56,353 bases of DNA from Flavobacteriales bacterium (GCA_947460825.1 CANHHA010000016.1:1-56353), one strand, 5' to 3'; shown: positions 35,119 through 44,873, counted from the stretch's first letter. The notes: generated by a model from the letters alone, not told the origin. Numbers and translations are program-made.

Positions 35119-36761
35119 GACTTAGATAATATTACTTTACGGGTCAAGACCGCATCATTGGCGTACATGCGCACCAAATAGGTTCCGCTGATTACTTGAC
35201 CAAAATTAAACATCACACTGTGGGATCCTGGTGTATTGGGTGCATCTTCGATGGCACCAAGGGATCGACCCGTTAAATCAAACAACTCAATCTTAAGGTT
35301 CACTTCTTGTTTTAGGGTATAATCGATGAACAGCTCTTGATTTGTTGGATTCGGATAACAATTCAAGGATAGGTTTTGCTGAAACAGTTCTGAGGTACTT
35401 AAGGACTTACAACGCACATAGTCTATCCGTGAATCTACAAATTGCTCAAAATGAACTTCTTGAAGGGCTTGGTCTGGTGCATTAAACCAATCTTTAACCA
35501 CGGAGGTAAACACCTGTCTGTAATCAAATTCCATTGGAACATTTCCATACTGCAAATTGGCTAAATCCGGATTCACTCCATAAACCCCGGGATTTATACA
35601 GGTCCCAAAAACCATCATTGGCGCTGCATTACCGTGGTCAGTTCCGTAACTTGCATTCGACGCGACGCGTCTACCAAATTCAGAAAAAGTCATGGAAAGT
35701 ACCCGATCGGCGAGGCCCATGTTCTGCAAATCATCATAGAATGCTTTCATTGCCGATGAAATATGGTACAACAAGGCAGCGTGCGAGCCCATCGTTGGGT
35801 TATTATTCTCCACCTGATTGGCGTGAGAATCGAATCCTCCGATGCGGCAAATAAATATTTTGGTTCCAATTCCGCCGCTCAGTAACCTAGAAATCACTTT
35901 CAATTGCGGTGCAAGTGGATTGTGTTTGGACGAGGCTGGAGCGATGTAAGGATACAAATCTGGATAAACGACGTTGGAGTTAGCGCCCGCTTGATAGACA
36001 TCTTTCAGGCGTTCCGCATAACTGTTCGCTTGTTTTTCGATTTGCATGATGTACTCGATCTCATCTCCTGCATGGGTATCTGGAAGGTTGATTGGCGGAT
36101 CAATTCCAACACTGTTAATTAAGTTGTAAAAGGCCACGGGATCTTGAATACTCAATCCAGCTGGAATGCCTTGATCTCTGTGAAACGCCAAAGAAACGGC
36201 GGTTCCCATCTCAATGGCTAAGGGATCTGGAATTTGGGGACTTGGATAATTATCAGGGTAGCCGGGATAGGTATGATCCAAATAGCGTCCCATCCAACCG
36301 GAATTATAGTAATCGTTGTAGCCGCCTCCCATCATCCACACATCGCGGCTTCGAAAATGAGAACCGTTCATGTTTTCGTAAGACACGTTTTGAATCACTG
36401 CAAAATTCCCTTGATCGTACATTGCCTTTGCGGCAGTCATGTCTGGGTGTAAGCCAACTTGTCGATTATCGGGCAAGGTAGTATCTAGGGTGATAAACTT
36501 ACGAAGGCCGTTCTCTGGAATCGCAATGTTCGCACGGTGGTTGTAGTATTGTCCATACTGATTGATTGGAATCACCGTATTTAACCCGTCGTTACCGCCA
36601 TGCATTTCTATGAGCACTAACACCTTATCATTTAAGCTGTTTTTTGCAATCTTATGGAGTAAACTATCTCCTTCGAAAGCGTATAATGGAACTCCATTAA
36701 AGTTCATCAACATTCCCGAACTTACCAAGGAAGACAGCTTCATAAAATCTCTTCTTTTCAT
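35115..36761 (-). CDS. DUF1501 secreted protein with T9SS type A sorting domain
   Basis: A 548-residue protein of the DUF1501 family (alkaline-phosphatase-like fold). The N-terminus MKRRDFMKLSSLVSSG has the twin arginines and Phe of a Tat signal. Family marks are VLVLIEMHGGNDGLNTV, RIGGFDSHANQV, FSEFGRRV and GTDHGNAAPM. The last 80 or so residues form a T9SS type A sorting domain: NCYPNPTNQELFI, IELFDLTGR, GTYLVRM and a basic end KVILSKS. So the chain carries both a Tat-like entry signal and a T9SS exit signal. It follows the DUF1800 gene by 10 bp, the usual pair. Enzymatic activity is unknown. Confidence 0.9.
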   Translation of the reverse strand: MKRRDFMKLSSLVSSGMLMNFNGVPLYAFEGDSLLHKIAKNSLNDKVLVLIEMHGGNDGLNTVIPINQYGQYYNHRANIAIPENGLRKFITLDTTLPDNRQVGLHPDMTAAKAMYDQGNFAVIQNVSYENMNGSHFRSRDVWMMGGGYNDYYNSGWMGRYLDHTYPGYPDNYPSPQIPDPLAIEMGTAVSLAFHRDQGIPAGLSIQDPVAFYNLINSVGIDPPINLPDTHAGDEIEYIMQIEKQANSYAERLKDVYQAGANSNVVYPDLYPYIAPASSKHNPLAPQLKVISRLLSGGIGTKIFICRIGGFDSHANQVENNNPTMGSHAALLYHISSAMKAFYDDLQNMGLADRVLSMTFSEFGRRVASNASYGTDHGNAAPMMVFGTCINPGVYGVNPDLANLQYGNVPMEFDYRQVFTSVVKDWFNAPDQALQEVHFEQFVDSRIDYVRCKSLSTSELFQQNLSLNCYPNPTNQELFIDYTLKQEVNLKIELFDLTGRSLGAIEDAPNTPGSHSVMFNFGQVISGTYLVRMYANDAVLTRKVILSKS

Positions 36762-36771
36762 CTGCGTCGGG

Positions 36772-38415
36772 TTAAAATAGTTGATATTCTGGCGATTGCA
36801 TGATGGACTTCACCAACAACTCCAATTGTGCCTTAACCAGGGTGTTATTAGACGTGGACTGATAGGTATTCCATTCGTTGGTCCAATCAATGGCTCCGCT
36901 GTTCAATAAAATGTCATCTTTAAAATAATCAAAACGGGCTTGATCGATGGTGATTGGAATCAGCCATTCAACCAGGTCTTGAACTAACAGTGCAGGATCA
37001 GATGCTTGCGTGGCCTTGGCCTCTACAAACGGCAATACGTCCAACTTAAGCAGGGAAGTTCCTCCGCTTGAAAATCCATTGATCAATAACTCTGCAAACT
37101 TGTATCGATTCGCCAAATAATTGGCGGAAATCCAATAGCGGTGGTATGAAGGCACTTGAAAATAGGGATCATACCCAGCAACGTCTACCGGTTCAAATAA
37201 TTCCAATCCCTGCAAACTCAGTTGCTGTAATAGTTGCCCGTACATGGCATAGTGTTGCGTGAGGTTCGTTGAAGGGTTTGGACCATTAAGCTCAAAAAAC
37301 CGGAGTGTCCCAAAGATTAAATCTACGGGAGATTTAATAATGGCTCCCACGCTATTGTCGTTGGTAGGAGGAGAATCAAGGTCGTAAAAATGTTCACTTT
37401 GAAGTAAGACTTCCAACACACTCATCAGATCGTAATTATTGGCCATCAAGGTGGTAGCAAGCGGCTCAATGATATCGGTTTCAATGGTTGGTGTAATTTC
37501 AAAATACACAAATTGGCGATACAGTCTTCGCACGATATGCTTTGCGTTATGGGGTGAAGAGAACACCATATCAATAGCATCGCTCAATTCTGTTTGAACT
37601 GAAACGGTACTGCATGTCCAATTCGCTACGTTGGGCGTCTGTATGGTTTGGCTGTTAAAGGCCGGAGAAAACTGCTTTGCTGTGACATCGTGCTGTGTTG
37701 CATTGCTGTTGTTGTCGGCCTTTACTTTTCCGCTCGGAATCCCTGTGATGGGATCTACGGTCTGAAACGTTGAATCGATGCCCCACCCCGTTAAAACTTT
37801 GGTGAGGGCTTTTACATCCTGCTCGGTAAAATTAGTGTAATCTCCTAGCGCAACTTCAGCGCCTTTACCAACCGTAAAAAGTTCTAGTAATTCACGTCCG
37901 AAATTCTCTTGAGGAACACTTTTGATGTTAAGGTTTCCATCTAAATGAATCAGCATGGCATTATCGATACAAATCGCCTTCACCAAGTCTTTGTAATTCC
38001 CCAAGGAATAATATCTCAATACCCGCAAATAATCAATGGCAAATTGAGGAGACCAGGAAATACGGGTCAGGATCACCGGAATGTGCGTATGGTAAAACCA
38101 GAGCATTCGTTCGGTGAGGTTTGGTCCTGAATTCTTTATATTACTCAGCCACCAGCTTCTGGTTAAATCAGACCAAATGTCATTAATTTGCGCAGGGTCT
38201 GGTACATTCGGATAAATCCAATCGGTACCGGTATTGGGATCAATAGGGAAGGCTGGCGACGGGTCATTTTGCACGAGTGCATTAAACGCAGTCTGACCGG
38301 TGTAGGACGAAAATGTAGTAATATCTTGAAGGGTAGGTCCCATCGTTGCGCGACGCAACAGGTGTGCAGCACGCTGTTTACCTAGTGGTCCAGTAATGGG
38401 GGATAGAGAGGCCAT
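36772..38415 (-). CDS. DUF1800 domain protein
   Basis: A 547-residue DUF1800 protein. The family opening is AAHLLRRATMGPT (about 16-28). The NFGRELLELFTVG block is near 170, with VLTGWG and the later HNAKHIVRRLYRQFV. I see no signal peptide from this start and no better upstream Met. DUF1800 and DUF1501 genes are neighbours in very many Bacteroidota and Planctomycetota, and their joint role is not established. Here it opens a five-gene operon that continues with DUF1501, a barrel and two lipoproteins. Confidence 0.88.
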   Translation of the reverse strand: MASLSPITGPLGKQRAAHLLRRATMGPTLQDITTFSSYTGQTAFNALVQNDPSPAFPIDPNTGTDWIYPNVPDPAQINDIWSDLTRSWWLSNIKNSGPNLTERMLWFYHTHIPVILTRISWSPQFAIDYLRVLRYYSLGNYKDLVKAICIDNAMLIHLDGNLNIKSVPQENFGRELLELFTVGKGAEVALGDYTNFTEQDVKALTKVLTGWGIDSTFQTVDPITGIPSGKVKADNNSNATQHDVTAKQFSPAFNSQTIQTPNVANWTCSTVSVQTELSDAIDMVFSSPHNAKHIVRRLYRQFVYFEITPTIETDIIEPLATTLMANNYDLMSVLEVLLQSEHFYDLDSPPTNDNSVGAIIKSPVDLIFGTLRFFELNGPNPSTNLTQHYAMYGQLLQQLSLQGLELFEPVDVAGYDPYFQVPSYHRYWISANYLANRYKFAELLINGFSSGGTSLLKLDVLPFVEAKATQASDPALLVQDLVEWLIPITIDQARFDYFKDDILLNSGAIDWTNEWNTYQSTSNNTLVKAQLELLVKSIMQSPEYQLF

Positions 38416-38487
38416 AGCATCAATTTGTTTAACAAGGTAAGGATAAAAAACATAAGGCCGAAAAAAGACACAACGCTTAACACAGGG

Positions 38488-39663
38488 TTAACTATGAAAG
38501 ACAATGGATAGCATGGCTTCTACCCCAACATTTAAGGCTTCTGGATGGATATCGAACTTTGGATGGTGCACGCCATAATTAATAGCTTTTGCAGGGTCCC
38601 CTACTCCCAACCTAAAAAAGCTTACCGGGACTTTATGGCTGTAAAAGGCAAAATCTTCCGCGGTCATACGCAAGGGTAATGCTTCGATCTGCTCGGACCC
38701 AAACTGACCAACCAAGGCCTCTTGAACCAAGGCTGTTACATGAGGGTCATTTTTCAGGAAGGGGTAACCTGATACCCGATTAAAGTGCACCTTGCCGCCA
38801 TAGCGCGAAGCTACCTCTTTGGTAAAAGCTGTAAAGCGATCAAAAAACTCCTTTCTCCAGGCTTCATCCATGGTGCGAAGCGTTCCTTTGAGGGTACATT
38901 CCGACGGAATAACGTTGGTAGAACCCAAGCCTTCTATCCGACCAAAACTAAGCACCGTAGGGACACCTTCTGGATGAAACTCATCGATTATTTTCTGTGC
39001 ATTCAGAATTATTTCTGCTGCCATTGACAAGGGGTTAACGCAATTTCCTGGCAAAGCACCGTGGCCACCTACCCCTTCAAACAGCAAGTGAATTTCATCA
39101 CTTGAGGCCATGTAAAGTCCTGACCGAACGCCCAATTTCTTCACCTGCATTTCTGGATAAACATGAAGGGCCACCAAGTATTCCAATTCAGGGTTACTCA
39201 ATACTCCTGCTTCAATCATATAATTGGCTCCACCCGGCGACATTTCTTCTCCGGGTTGAAATATTAATTTAACAGAACACGGGAGTTTTTCCTTGTGTTT
39301 TTGGAGGATTTCAGCAGCACCAAGCAGGATTGAGGTATGCACATCATGTCCACACGCATGCATTACTCCGGGAACCAAGGATTTGTATTCCACATTATTT
39401 TCTTCTTGAATCGGCAAGGCATCTAAATCCGCACGCAACCCAATCCAACGCGAATTATTTGGGGCTTCAATGTACCCTACAACTCCGGTACCTCCTACGC
39501 CTTTCTCATGTTTTATCCGCAATTTATTTAGGGTATCTGCAACGAATAGCATGGTGTTATGCTCTTGAAAAGACAATTCTGGGTAGCGATGCAAATAGGA
39601 TCGATGTGCTAAAATGCGCGATTGAATGCGTTGAACTTCTTTGGAAATCTGTTTAGGAGTCAT
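38488..39663 (-). CDS. M20-family amidohydrolase
   Basis: A 391-residue metallo-amidohydrolase of the M20D group (hippurate hydrolase/N-acyl-amino-acid deacylase type). Metal ligands are visible in HACGHDVHT (about 98-106), PGEEMSPGG with the catalytic Glu pair, and LHVYPE. The dimerisation domain is in the middle, and RMTAEDFAF near the C-terminus is diagnostic. It would cleave an acyl group from an amino acid or conjugate; the substrate is not evident. I place the start at the ATG at 39661-39663, overlapping the carrier gene end by 11 bp, because the family begins ISKEVQRIQSRILAHRSYLHRYPE. Confidence 0.9.
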   Translation of the reverse strand: MTPKQISKEVQRIQSRILAHRSYLHRYPELSFQEHNTMLFVADTLNKLRIKHEKGVGGTGVVGYIEAPNNSRWIGLRADLDALPIQEENNVEYKSLVPGVMHACGHDVHTSILLGAAEILQKHKEKLPCSVKLIFQPGEEMSPGGANYMIEAGVLSNPELEYLVALHVYPEMQVKKLGVRSGLYMASSDEIHLLFEGVGGHGALPGNCVNPLSMAAEIILNAQKIIDEFHPEGVPTVLSFGRIEGLGSTNVIPSECTLKGTLRTMDEAWRKEFFDRFTAFTKEVASRYGGKVHFNRVSGYPFLKNDPHVTALVQEALVGQFGSEQIEALPLRMTAEDFAFYSHKVPVSFFRLGVGDPAKAINYGVHHPKFDIHPEALNVGVEAMLSIVFHS

Positions 39664-40048
39664 GTTGGTTAATGCTTTGGAAACCGGAAAGCAGGAGTCT
39701 AAAAGATACATAGGCCATCAGGAGACCAAAAATAATTTTCACCCACGCTTCGGGCAGTTTAAGAGAGAGTTTTGAGCCGATGTAGCCACCAATTACGAAG
39801 GTTGCGGCAATTACCAAACCAAATTTCCAGTTTACATTTCCAGTTTTCGCATAATTCATCACTGCCAAAATGACCACGGGCATCGCGAGGACAAATAAGC
39901 TGGTACCTTGTGCTTGATGTTGGGAAAATCCGAGCATATATACTAAGGCAGGAACGATAACGACCCCCCCACCTACACCGACAAAACCACTCAAGATTCC
40001 AGCCAACATTCCAATGGTCACGAGAATTATAATTTCTTGTGCAGTCAT
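39653..40048 (-). CDS. Half-size TSUP (TauE/SafE) family membrane carrier
   Basis: A 131-residue membrane protein with four hydrophobic segments and the family motif GFVGVGGG in the first. It is half the size of the usual eight-helix TSUP carriers, so it should work as a dimer. TSUP proteins move sulfite, sulfonates or other small anions. The downstream amidohydrolase gene overlaps it by 11 bp and they form a two-gene operon; a link between a carried acid and the deacylase is possible but unproven. Confidence 0.85.
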   Translation of the reverse strand: MTAQEIIILVTIGMLAGILSGFVGVGGGVVIVPALVYMLGFSQHQAQGTSLFVLAMPVVILAVMNYAKTGNVNWKFGLVIAATFVIGGYIGSKLSLKLPEAWVKIIFGLLMAYVSFRLLLSGFQSINQHDS

Positions 40049-40181
40049 AAAACGAAGGTATGTTTTTTTTCGGACATAGTGGATTTGGGGGCATCAAACT
40101 TCGCACGGAAGAAGGTATACGTTGCAAAAAAACCAGCATAGATAATATGAATTACCGCGGTGAAAACTCAAATAAAACAAG

Positions 40182-40189
40182 TACTTTTG
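40182..40189 (+). promoter_or_regulatory. Minus-7 promoter element for the J-KTSC gene
   Basis: TACTTTTG matches TAnnTTTG and ends 28 nt before the ATG at 40218. No TTG is at the standard upstream spacing. Confidence 0.45.
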
Positions 40190-40217
40190 CGCCTGAATTA
40201 TATATGCTCTCCATTTC

Positions 40218-40667
40218 ATGAAACGTATCAACCAGTATAAAAAGTTATTTCAAATTGAAGATCAAATTGAATTGGGAGCACTCAAAACACGGTATCGAAG
40301 TTTAGTAAAACAATGGCATCCCGATAAATTCCTGGATGATGATCCATTAAAAATTGAGGCGGAACAAATGGGACGTCAAATCGTGGACGGGTATCATTTT
40401 TTGGTGAGTATTGCCCCAGAAACCAAAGAGGCGAATCTTGCCTCTTACCAACAAACCATCATGGAATGTGGCATATTGGATTTCAAGCATAAAGGGCTTT
40501 TATTGGAGATTACCTTTAGCGATGGTACCACTTACGAATATTTTGGTGTAAATGCCAATGTGTTCAAAAAGTTTGTGAATTCCGACAAGCAAGTTCGTTT
40601 TGCCAAACGATTCATCTACGAGGTCTATTTGTATCGAAAATCCAAAAAAGGAAATTCAGAAGATTAA
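40218..40667 (+). CDS. J-domain protein with C-terminal KTSC domain
   Basis: A 149-residue cytoplasmic protein. Residues 1-65 look like a compact J-domain with the HPD motif in VKQWHPDKF (about 33-41), the part that stimulates DnaK. Residues 85-140 form a KTSC domain, marked by LLLEITFSDGTTYEYFGV and the VYLYRK-like end, a small fold often linked to nucleic-acid proteins. It is not a full DnaJ: there are no zinc-finger or substrate-binding regions. It would therefore recruit DnaK to whatever the KTSC part binds. It ends 12 bp before the convergent dnaE-like gene. Confidence 0.85.
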   Translation: MKRINQYKKLFQIEDQIELGALKTRYRSLVKQWHPDKFLDDDPLKIEAEQMGRQIVDGYHFLVSIAPETKEANLASYQQTIMECGILDFKHKGLLLEITFSDGTTYEYFGVNANVFKKFVNSDKQVRFAKRFIYEVYLYRKSKKGNSED

Positions 40668-40679
40668 TCGAATAAGGCA

Positions 40680-43637
40680 CTAGGAAGGGACTTCCCGATA
40701 CCTTACATCATCCATCCAACGGAGTTTATGCATTTCTCCGACTTCGAGGGAGAAGTATTCAAAGGTTTCACTAACCACGCCTTTGAGGCGATAAATCCCT
40801 TTTCCTTGAAAGGGGTATTTTCTACCGGATTCTGGAAAATGAACGGTATCTAGCGTATCTCCATGCATATCTAGAAAGGTACCAAAATACATGTAATCGC
40901 CCTTACTCGTTTTAGATTTTTTTACCGCCACCAAGTACCCATACGTTTCGATATGCAGTGTACGGCTGTACGGAATTTGAGCAGCCGGTGTGTGTTCAGG
41001 AATGGCATCAGAAAGTAAGTCGAAGGGATTACACAAGGGAAAACCCAATAAATCCAATTGATCAAATACCGCCTCCATGGGATGCTCCTCAAAATCGGGC
41101 AATACGAAGTCCTGCACGGGCGCAACGAACAAGCCTTCTTGTACTGATTTCACGGGCGCTTTATACAAGCGATAATGCGCGCGCCACAGCAACTGCTTGC
41201 GCGAAACCCCAAAGGCACGAAAGGCTCCGATTCGAATCAACAGGGCCAATTGATCCAGGGGCACGCGTACGCGGTTCAAAAAATCCTCAAAATCTTGAAA
41301 TACTCCGTTTTTTGTACGTTCCTCAAGCACATGGTGAACCACTGCCGCTTCCAAGCCTTCGACCAATATAAACCCTAACACCAAGCGTTTTCCGTAGAGC
41401 ATACAGGGGTGAAATCCGTTCTGAACACAAGGTGCTTCAATCTGTGCCCCATATTTACGGGCTTCATGCACATAAATTTCGGTGCGATAATAGCCGCCAA
41501 AATTATTCACGGTAGCGGTCATATACTCCAAGGGAAAATGTGCCTTCAGGTAAAGACTTTGATAACTTTCTACGGCATAAGATGCGGAATGTCCTTTAGA
41601 AAAGGCATAGCCAGCAAAACTGGCAATTTGGTTCCATACGGCATCAATGAGTTCTTTGGTATAGCCTCGACCGGCACAATTCCCATAAAACGTCTCCTGC
41701 ACCTTCGTGAATTCGTCCCGCGAACGAAATTTACCGGACATGCCCCGCCGCAAGACATCCGCCTCTGCTAAACTCAAGCCCGCAAAATAATGTGCCACCT
41801 TGATCACATCTTCCTGATACACCATCACACCATAGGTTTCTGGCATAATTTCCAACAACAGCGGATTTGCCTTAGCCCTTCGCGCTGGATCTCGGTGACG
41901 TAAAATATACTCGTTCATCATTCCTGATTGAGATACTCCTGGACGAATAATTGAGCTCGCCGCTACTAATTCAAGGTAGGTGGCTACTTTCAACTTCACC
42001 ATGAGCATACGCATCGCTGGAGATTCCACATAAAAACACCCCAACGCCTTTGCCTCCAACAACATAGCCCTGATTTTAGGGTCCTCCTTGAATCGCTTTA
42101 TATTATGTATGTCTTCCAAGGGCGCCTCGGGCTGATTATAGGCAATGATATCCAAGGCTTCACGAATTTTACCCAATCCTCGCTGACTTAATACATCAAA
42201 CTTATACAAGCCCACATCTTCAGCCTCCAACATGGAAAATTGCGTAGTAGGAAACCCTTTAGGCGGCATAAAGGTGGCTGAAAACCATGTAATGGGATGT
42301 TCACTAATGATGATTCCCCCAGAATGCACACTCAAGTGAGAAGGCATGTCTTGCACATAGGACGCGTAGCGCAACACGAGCGCCGACATGCTGTCTAACT
42401 GATTCGGAGAAACACTTCGGTTGCTCAGTTTATCAATTTCGGTCTTGGGCAAACCAAATACCTTACCCAATTCACGCACCGTAGCCTTATACTGAAAGGT
42501 ATTGTAGGTGCATAGCCAGGCGGCATTGGGGTATTTTTCAAACATGTAGCGCACAATCTCATCGCGGTCTTTCCAAGAAAAATCAATGTCGAAATCGGGT
42601 GGATTTTTTCGGTAGAGGTTGATAAACCGCTCAAAATAGAGGTCTAATTCTAAGGGATCTACATCGGTAATGCGCAAGAGGTAAGCCACAATGCTATTTG
42701 CGCCGCTACCTCTTCCTACGTAAAAGCATCCGCGAGAGCGTGCATACGAGGTGAAATCCCAGGCGATCAAAAAATAGGATAAATAGTCTTTTTGCGCAAT
42801 GAGGTCAATTTCTTTTTCAATGCGTTCCACTATCTCATCGTTCAGTACGGGATAACGGTACGATATACCCTCGGCGCACAACTTTCTTAGCAGTTGTTCA
42901 TCCATGGCTTTTGATCCTGCATAGGAAATTGGATTTTGGGGCAAGGCATCCTCTCCAAACGCAAAAGAAACCTCGCAATCTTCCATGCAATCCTGTGCTC
43001 TATTCCAAAAATCAATGGATTCGCCACACGCATCAATTAAGGCTGTTTTAGCCAGTAAAAACTCATTCCCCCGCGCATGCCACTCCGAAGGGAGCTTAGA
43101 CAGCAAGACATTGTGATGAATTGCCCGAAGCAAGCGGTGCGTATTAAAATCCCGTTTGGTTTGAAACATCATGGGACTTAGCAGTACCACCTTCTCTCGA
43201 TCGTATTTCTGTGCATACCGAATCTCCCACTGCGCTAATTCAGTAAGATCGATCTGAAAGAATTCATGGGAAAACAAGGGACGTGGCACCGGAGCATCCA
43301 GCGGATAAAACACCCAACAATTGGAAAAATGAGGCAATACCGATGGAAAGGGTTTTTCCTGATGGAGGAAAGGCGAAATAAAGCGATTCATCTCATGTAC
43401 GCCGCGGTTATTTCGTGCCATCAGGGTGGCCACAGCATGTATTCCATTGCGTAATTCAACACCAACCACGGGACGTATGCCTTGTTTTTGCGCTTCACGC
43501 ACAAAGGCTAAAGCCGATCCCGTATGGTTAATGTCGGCTAGAAACAAGCACTCATACCCCGCCTCTACCCCCCATTGAACGAGCGTTTCAGGCGCGTAAA
43601 CGCCATATTTCAAACTGAAATAGGAATGAATTTTCAT
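40680..43637 (-). CDS. Short DnaE-type DNA polymerase III alpha subunit
   Basis: A 985-residue C-family polymerase, shorter than the replicative DnaE (about 1200 or more). The PHP domain is N-terminal (about 1-90, SYFSLKYGVYAPETL). The palm holds GRGSGANSIVAYLL and the catalytic PDFDIDF (about one third of the way in). The fingers region QEDVIKVAHYFAGLSLAEADVLRRGMSGKF and the HhH and OB-fold parts follow. Short DnaE proteins beside a Y-family polymerase are associated with damage-tolerant synthesis. The gene is 11 bp downstream of dinB and must be co-transcribed, so error-prone repair is the likely job. Confidence 0.9.
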   Translation of the reverse strand: MKIHSYFSLKYGVYAPETLVQWGVEAGYECLFLADINHTGSALAFVREAQKQGIRPVVGVELRNGIHAVATLMARNNRGVHEMNRFISPFLHQEKPFPSVLPHFSNCWVFYPLDAPVPRPLFSHEFFQIDLTELAQWEIRYAQKYDREKVVLLSPMMFQTKRDFNTHRLLRAIHHNVLLSKLPSEWHARGNEFLLAKTALIDACGESIDFWNRAQDCMEDCEVSFAFGEDALPQNPISYAGSKAMDEQLLRKLCAEGISYRYPVLNDEIVERIEKEIDLIAQKDYLSYFLIAWDFTSYARSRGCFYVGRGSGANSIVAYLLRITDVDPLELDLYFERFINLYRKNPPDFDIDFSWKDRDEIVRYMFEKYPNAAWLCTYNTFQYKATVRELGKVFGLPKTEIDKLSNRSVSPNQLDSMSALVLRYASYVQDMPSHLSVHSGGIIISEHPITWFSATFMPPKGFPTTQFSMLEAEDVGLYKFDVLSQRGLGKIREALDIIAYNQPEAPLEDIHNIKRFKEDPKIRAMLLEAKALGCFYVESPAMRMLMVKLKVATYLELVAASSIIRPGVSQSGMMNEYILRHRDPARRAKANPLLLEIMPETYGVMVYQEDVIKVAHYFAGLSLAEADVLRRGMSGKFRSRDEFTKVQETFYGNCAGRGYTKELIDAVWNQIASFAGYAFSKGHSASYAVESYQSLYLKAHFPLEYMTATVNNFGGYYRTEIYVHEARKYGAQIEAPCVQNGFHPCMLYGKRLVLGFILVEGLEAAVVHHVLEERTKNGVFQDFEDFLNRVRVPLDQLALLIRIGAFRAFGVSRKQLLWRAHYRLYKAPVKSVQEGLFVAPVQDFVLPDFEEHPMEAVFDQLDLLGFPLCNPFDLLSDAIPEHTPAAQIPYSRTLHIETYGYLVAVKKSKTSKGDYMYFGTFLDMHGDTLDTVHFPESGRKYPFQGKGIYRLKGVVSETFEYFSLEVGEMHKLRWMDDVRYREVPS

Positions 43638-43648
43638 CGACAGGTTCC

Positions 43649-44866
43649 TTAAATTCGTCGATTTGCTAATAAGGGCGGTGCTTCACCGTCAAAGGGATTC
43701 CACCGTCCGATGGTCCGCGCCTCCATCCCCAAGGCACGAATCACTGCGCGATCCCCATACCGATTACGTATGTGGTCCATGGCTTGATACAAGCGCGCAT
43801 AATCTACGTGGTCGTCAAACAAACTCAACTGATGACTTCCTCCCACGAGGTCGCTATACCGCACCCCAATTAGGCGAACTAGTAAGCGCCGATTGTAGAT
43901 TCGATCAAAGAGTTCAGCGACCAAAGGCAACAAGTGATGGTCGGCAGCGGTGTACGAAATCTTACGTTGCAGGGTTTGTGTTTGAAAATCGGAGAAGCGA
44001 ATCTTCACCGTTACACAACCGGTCAACTTGCCTCCTCTGCGCAACTGAAAGGCTAAATTTTCAGCCATGGCACTCAAAATCGCATGAAGTTTACGCACAT
44101 CGATGGTGTCTTGATCGAAGGTTCGTTCGGTTGAAATCGATTTCCGCTCGGTGTGTTGAACTACCGGGGACGGATCAATTCCTTGTCCTTTTTTCCAAAT
44201 CGTTACGCCGTTTTCTCCGAGGGCATGTTCCATCATTTGCACGGGTAGTTCTTGGAGCGTTTGGATCTTTCGAATGCCGAGGTTGCAGAGTGTTTGATAG
44301 GTTTTCGTTCCGACCATGGGAATCTTAGCCACTGATAAGGGCGCTAAAAACGCGCGTTCGTCTCCATGCGATATAATCCGCTGGTTATTCGGCTTTGCTT
44401 CTCCGGTAGCGACTTTAGAAACCGTTTTGTTTTGAGAAAGTCCAAACGAAATAGGCAAGCCGGTTTCGTGGATAATTTTTTGACGCAATTCACTGGCATA
44501 GGTAAGGGTTCCAAAGAAACGGTCCATGCCCGTAAAATCCATATAAAACTCATCCACCGACGTTTTTTCATACAGTGGCGAGGCCTCCCGAATGATGTCG
44601 GTAACCATACGGGAATAGTAACTGTAGGTCTCTGAATTTCCCTTAATCACAATGGCTTCTGGACAGCGTTCCTTGGCCATTTTCATCGGCATAGCAGAAT
44701 GAATACCATAACGGCGCGCTTCATAGCTGCATGAAGCCACAACACCACGGTCGCTGGTACCTCCAATAAGAATAGGTTTTCCGTTGAGGCGACTATCAAG
44801 AAGCCGCTCACAGGAAACAAAAAAGGTGTCTAAGTCCATATGGACAATATTGCGCAAAAGGGCCAT
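43649..44866 (-). CDS. dinB: Y-family DNA polymerase IV
   Basis: A 405-residue translesion polymerase. Catalytic acidic residues are in HMDLDTFFVSCE (about 9-20) and KTSVDEFYMDFTG (about 100-112). The little-finger domain follows, with a beta-clamp motif QLSLF at 346-350. The start is the ATG at 44864-44866; an upstream extension of 20 codons is not family-like. The gene is first in a two-gene unit with the short dnaE. A TTG-N23-TATTTTTG promoter (44924-44957) precedes it. A palindrome in its leader may be an operator. Confidence 0.93.
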   Translation of the reverse strand: MALLRNIVHMDLDTFFVSCERLLDSRLNGKPILIGGTSDRGVVASCSYEARRYGIHSAMPMKMAKERCPEAIVIKGNSETYSYYSRMVTDIIREASPLYEKTSVDEFYMDFTGMDRFFGTLTYASELRQKIIHETGLPISFGLSQNKTVSKVATGEAKPNNQRIISHGDERAFLAPLSVAKIPMVGTKTYQTLCNLGIRKIQTLQELPVQMMEHALGENGVTIWKKGQGIDPSPVVQHTERKSISTERTFDQDTIDVRKLHAILSAMAENLAFQLRRGGKLTGCVTVKIRFSDFQTQTLQRKISYTAADHHLLPLVAELFDRIYNRRLLVRLIGVRYSDLVGGSHQLSLFDDHVDYARLYQAMDHIRNRYGDRAVIRALGMEARTIGRWNPFDGEAPPLLANRRI

Positions 44867-44873
44867 GGATAAT

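Noticed and set aside
43663-44328. Long plus-strand frame of 221 codons opposite dinB
   Set aside because: It lies entirely antisense to a well-conserved polymerase gene and its product is rich in Arg, Ser and Cys, as expected of a shadow frame.
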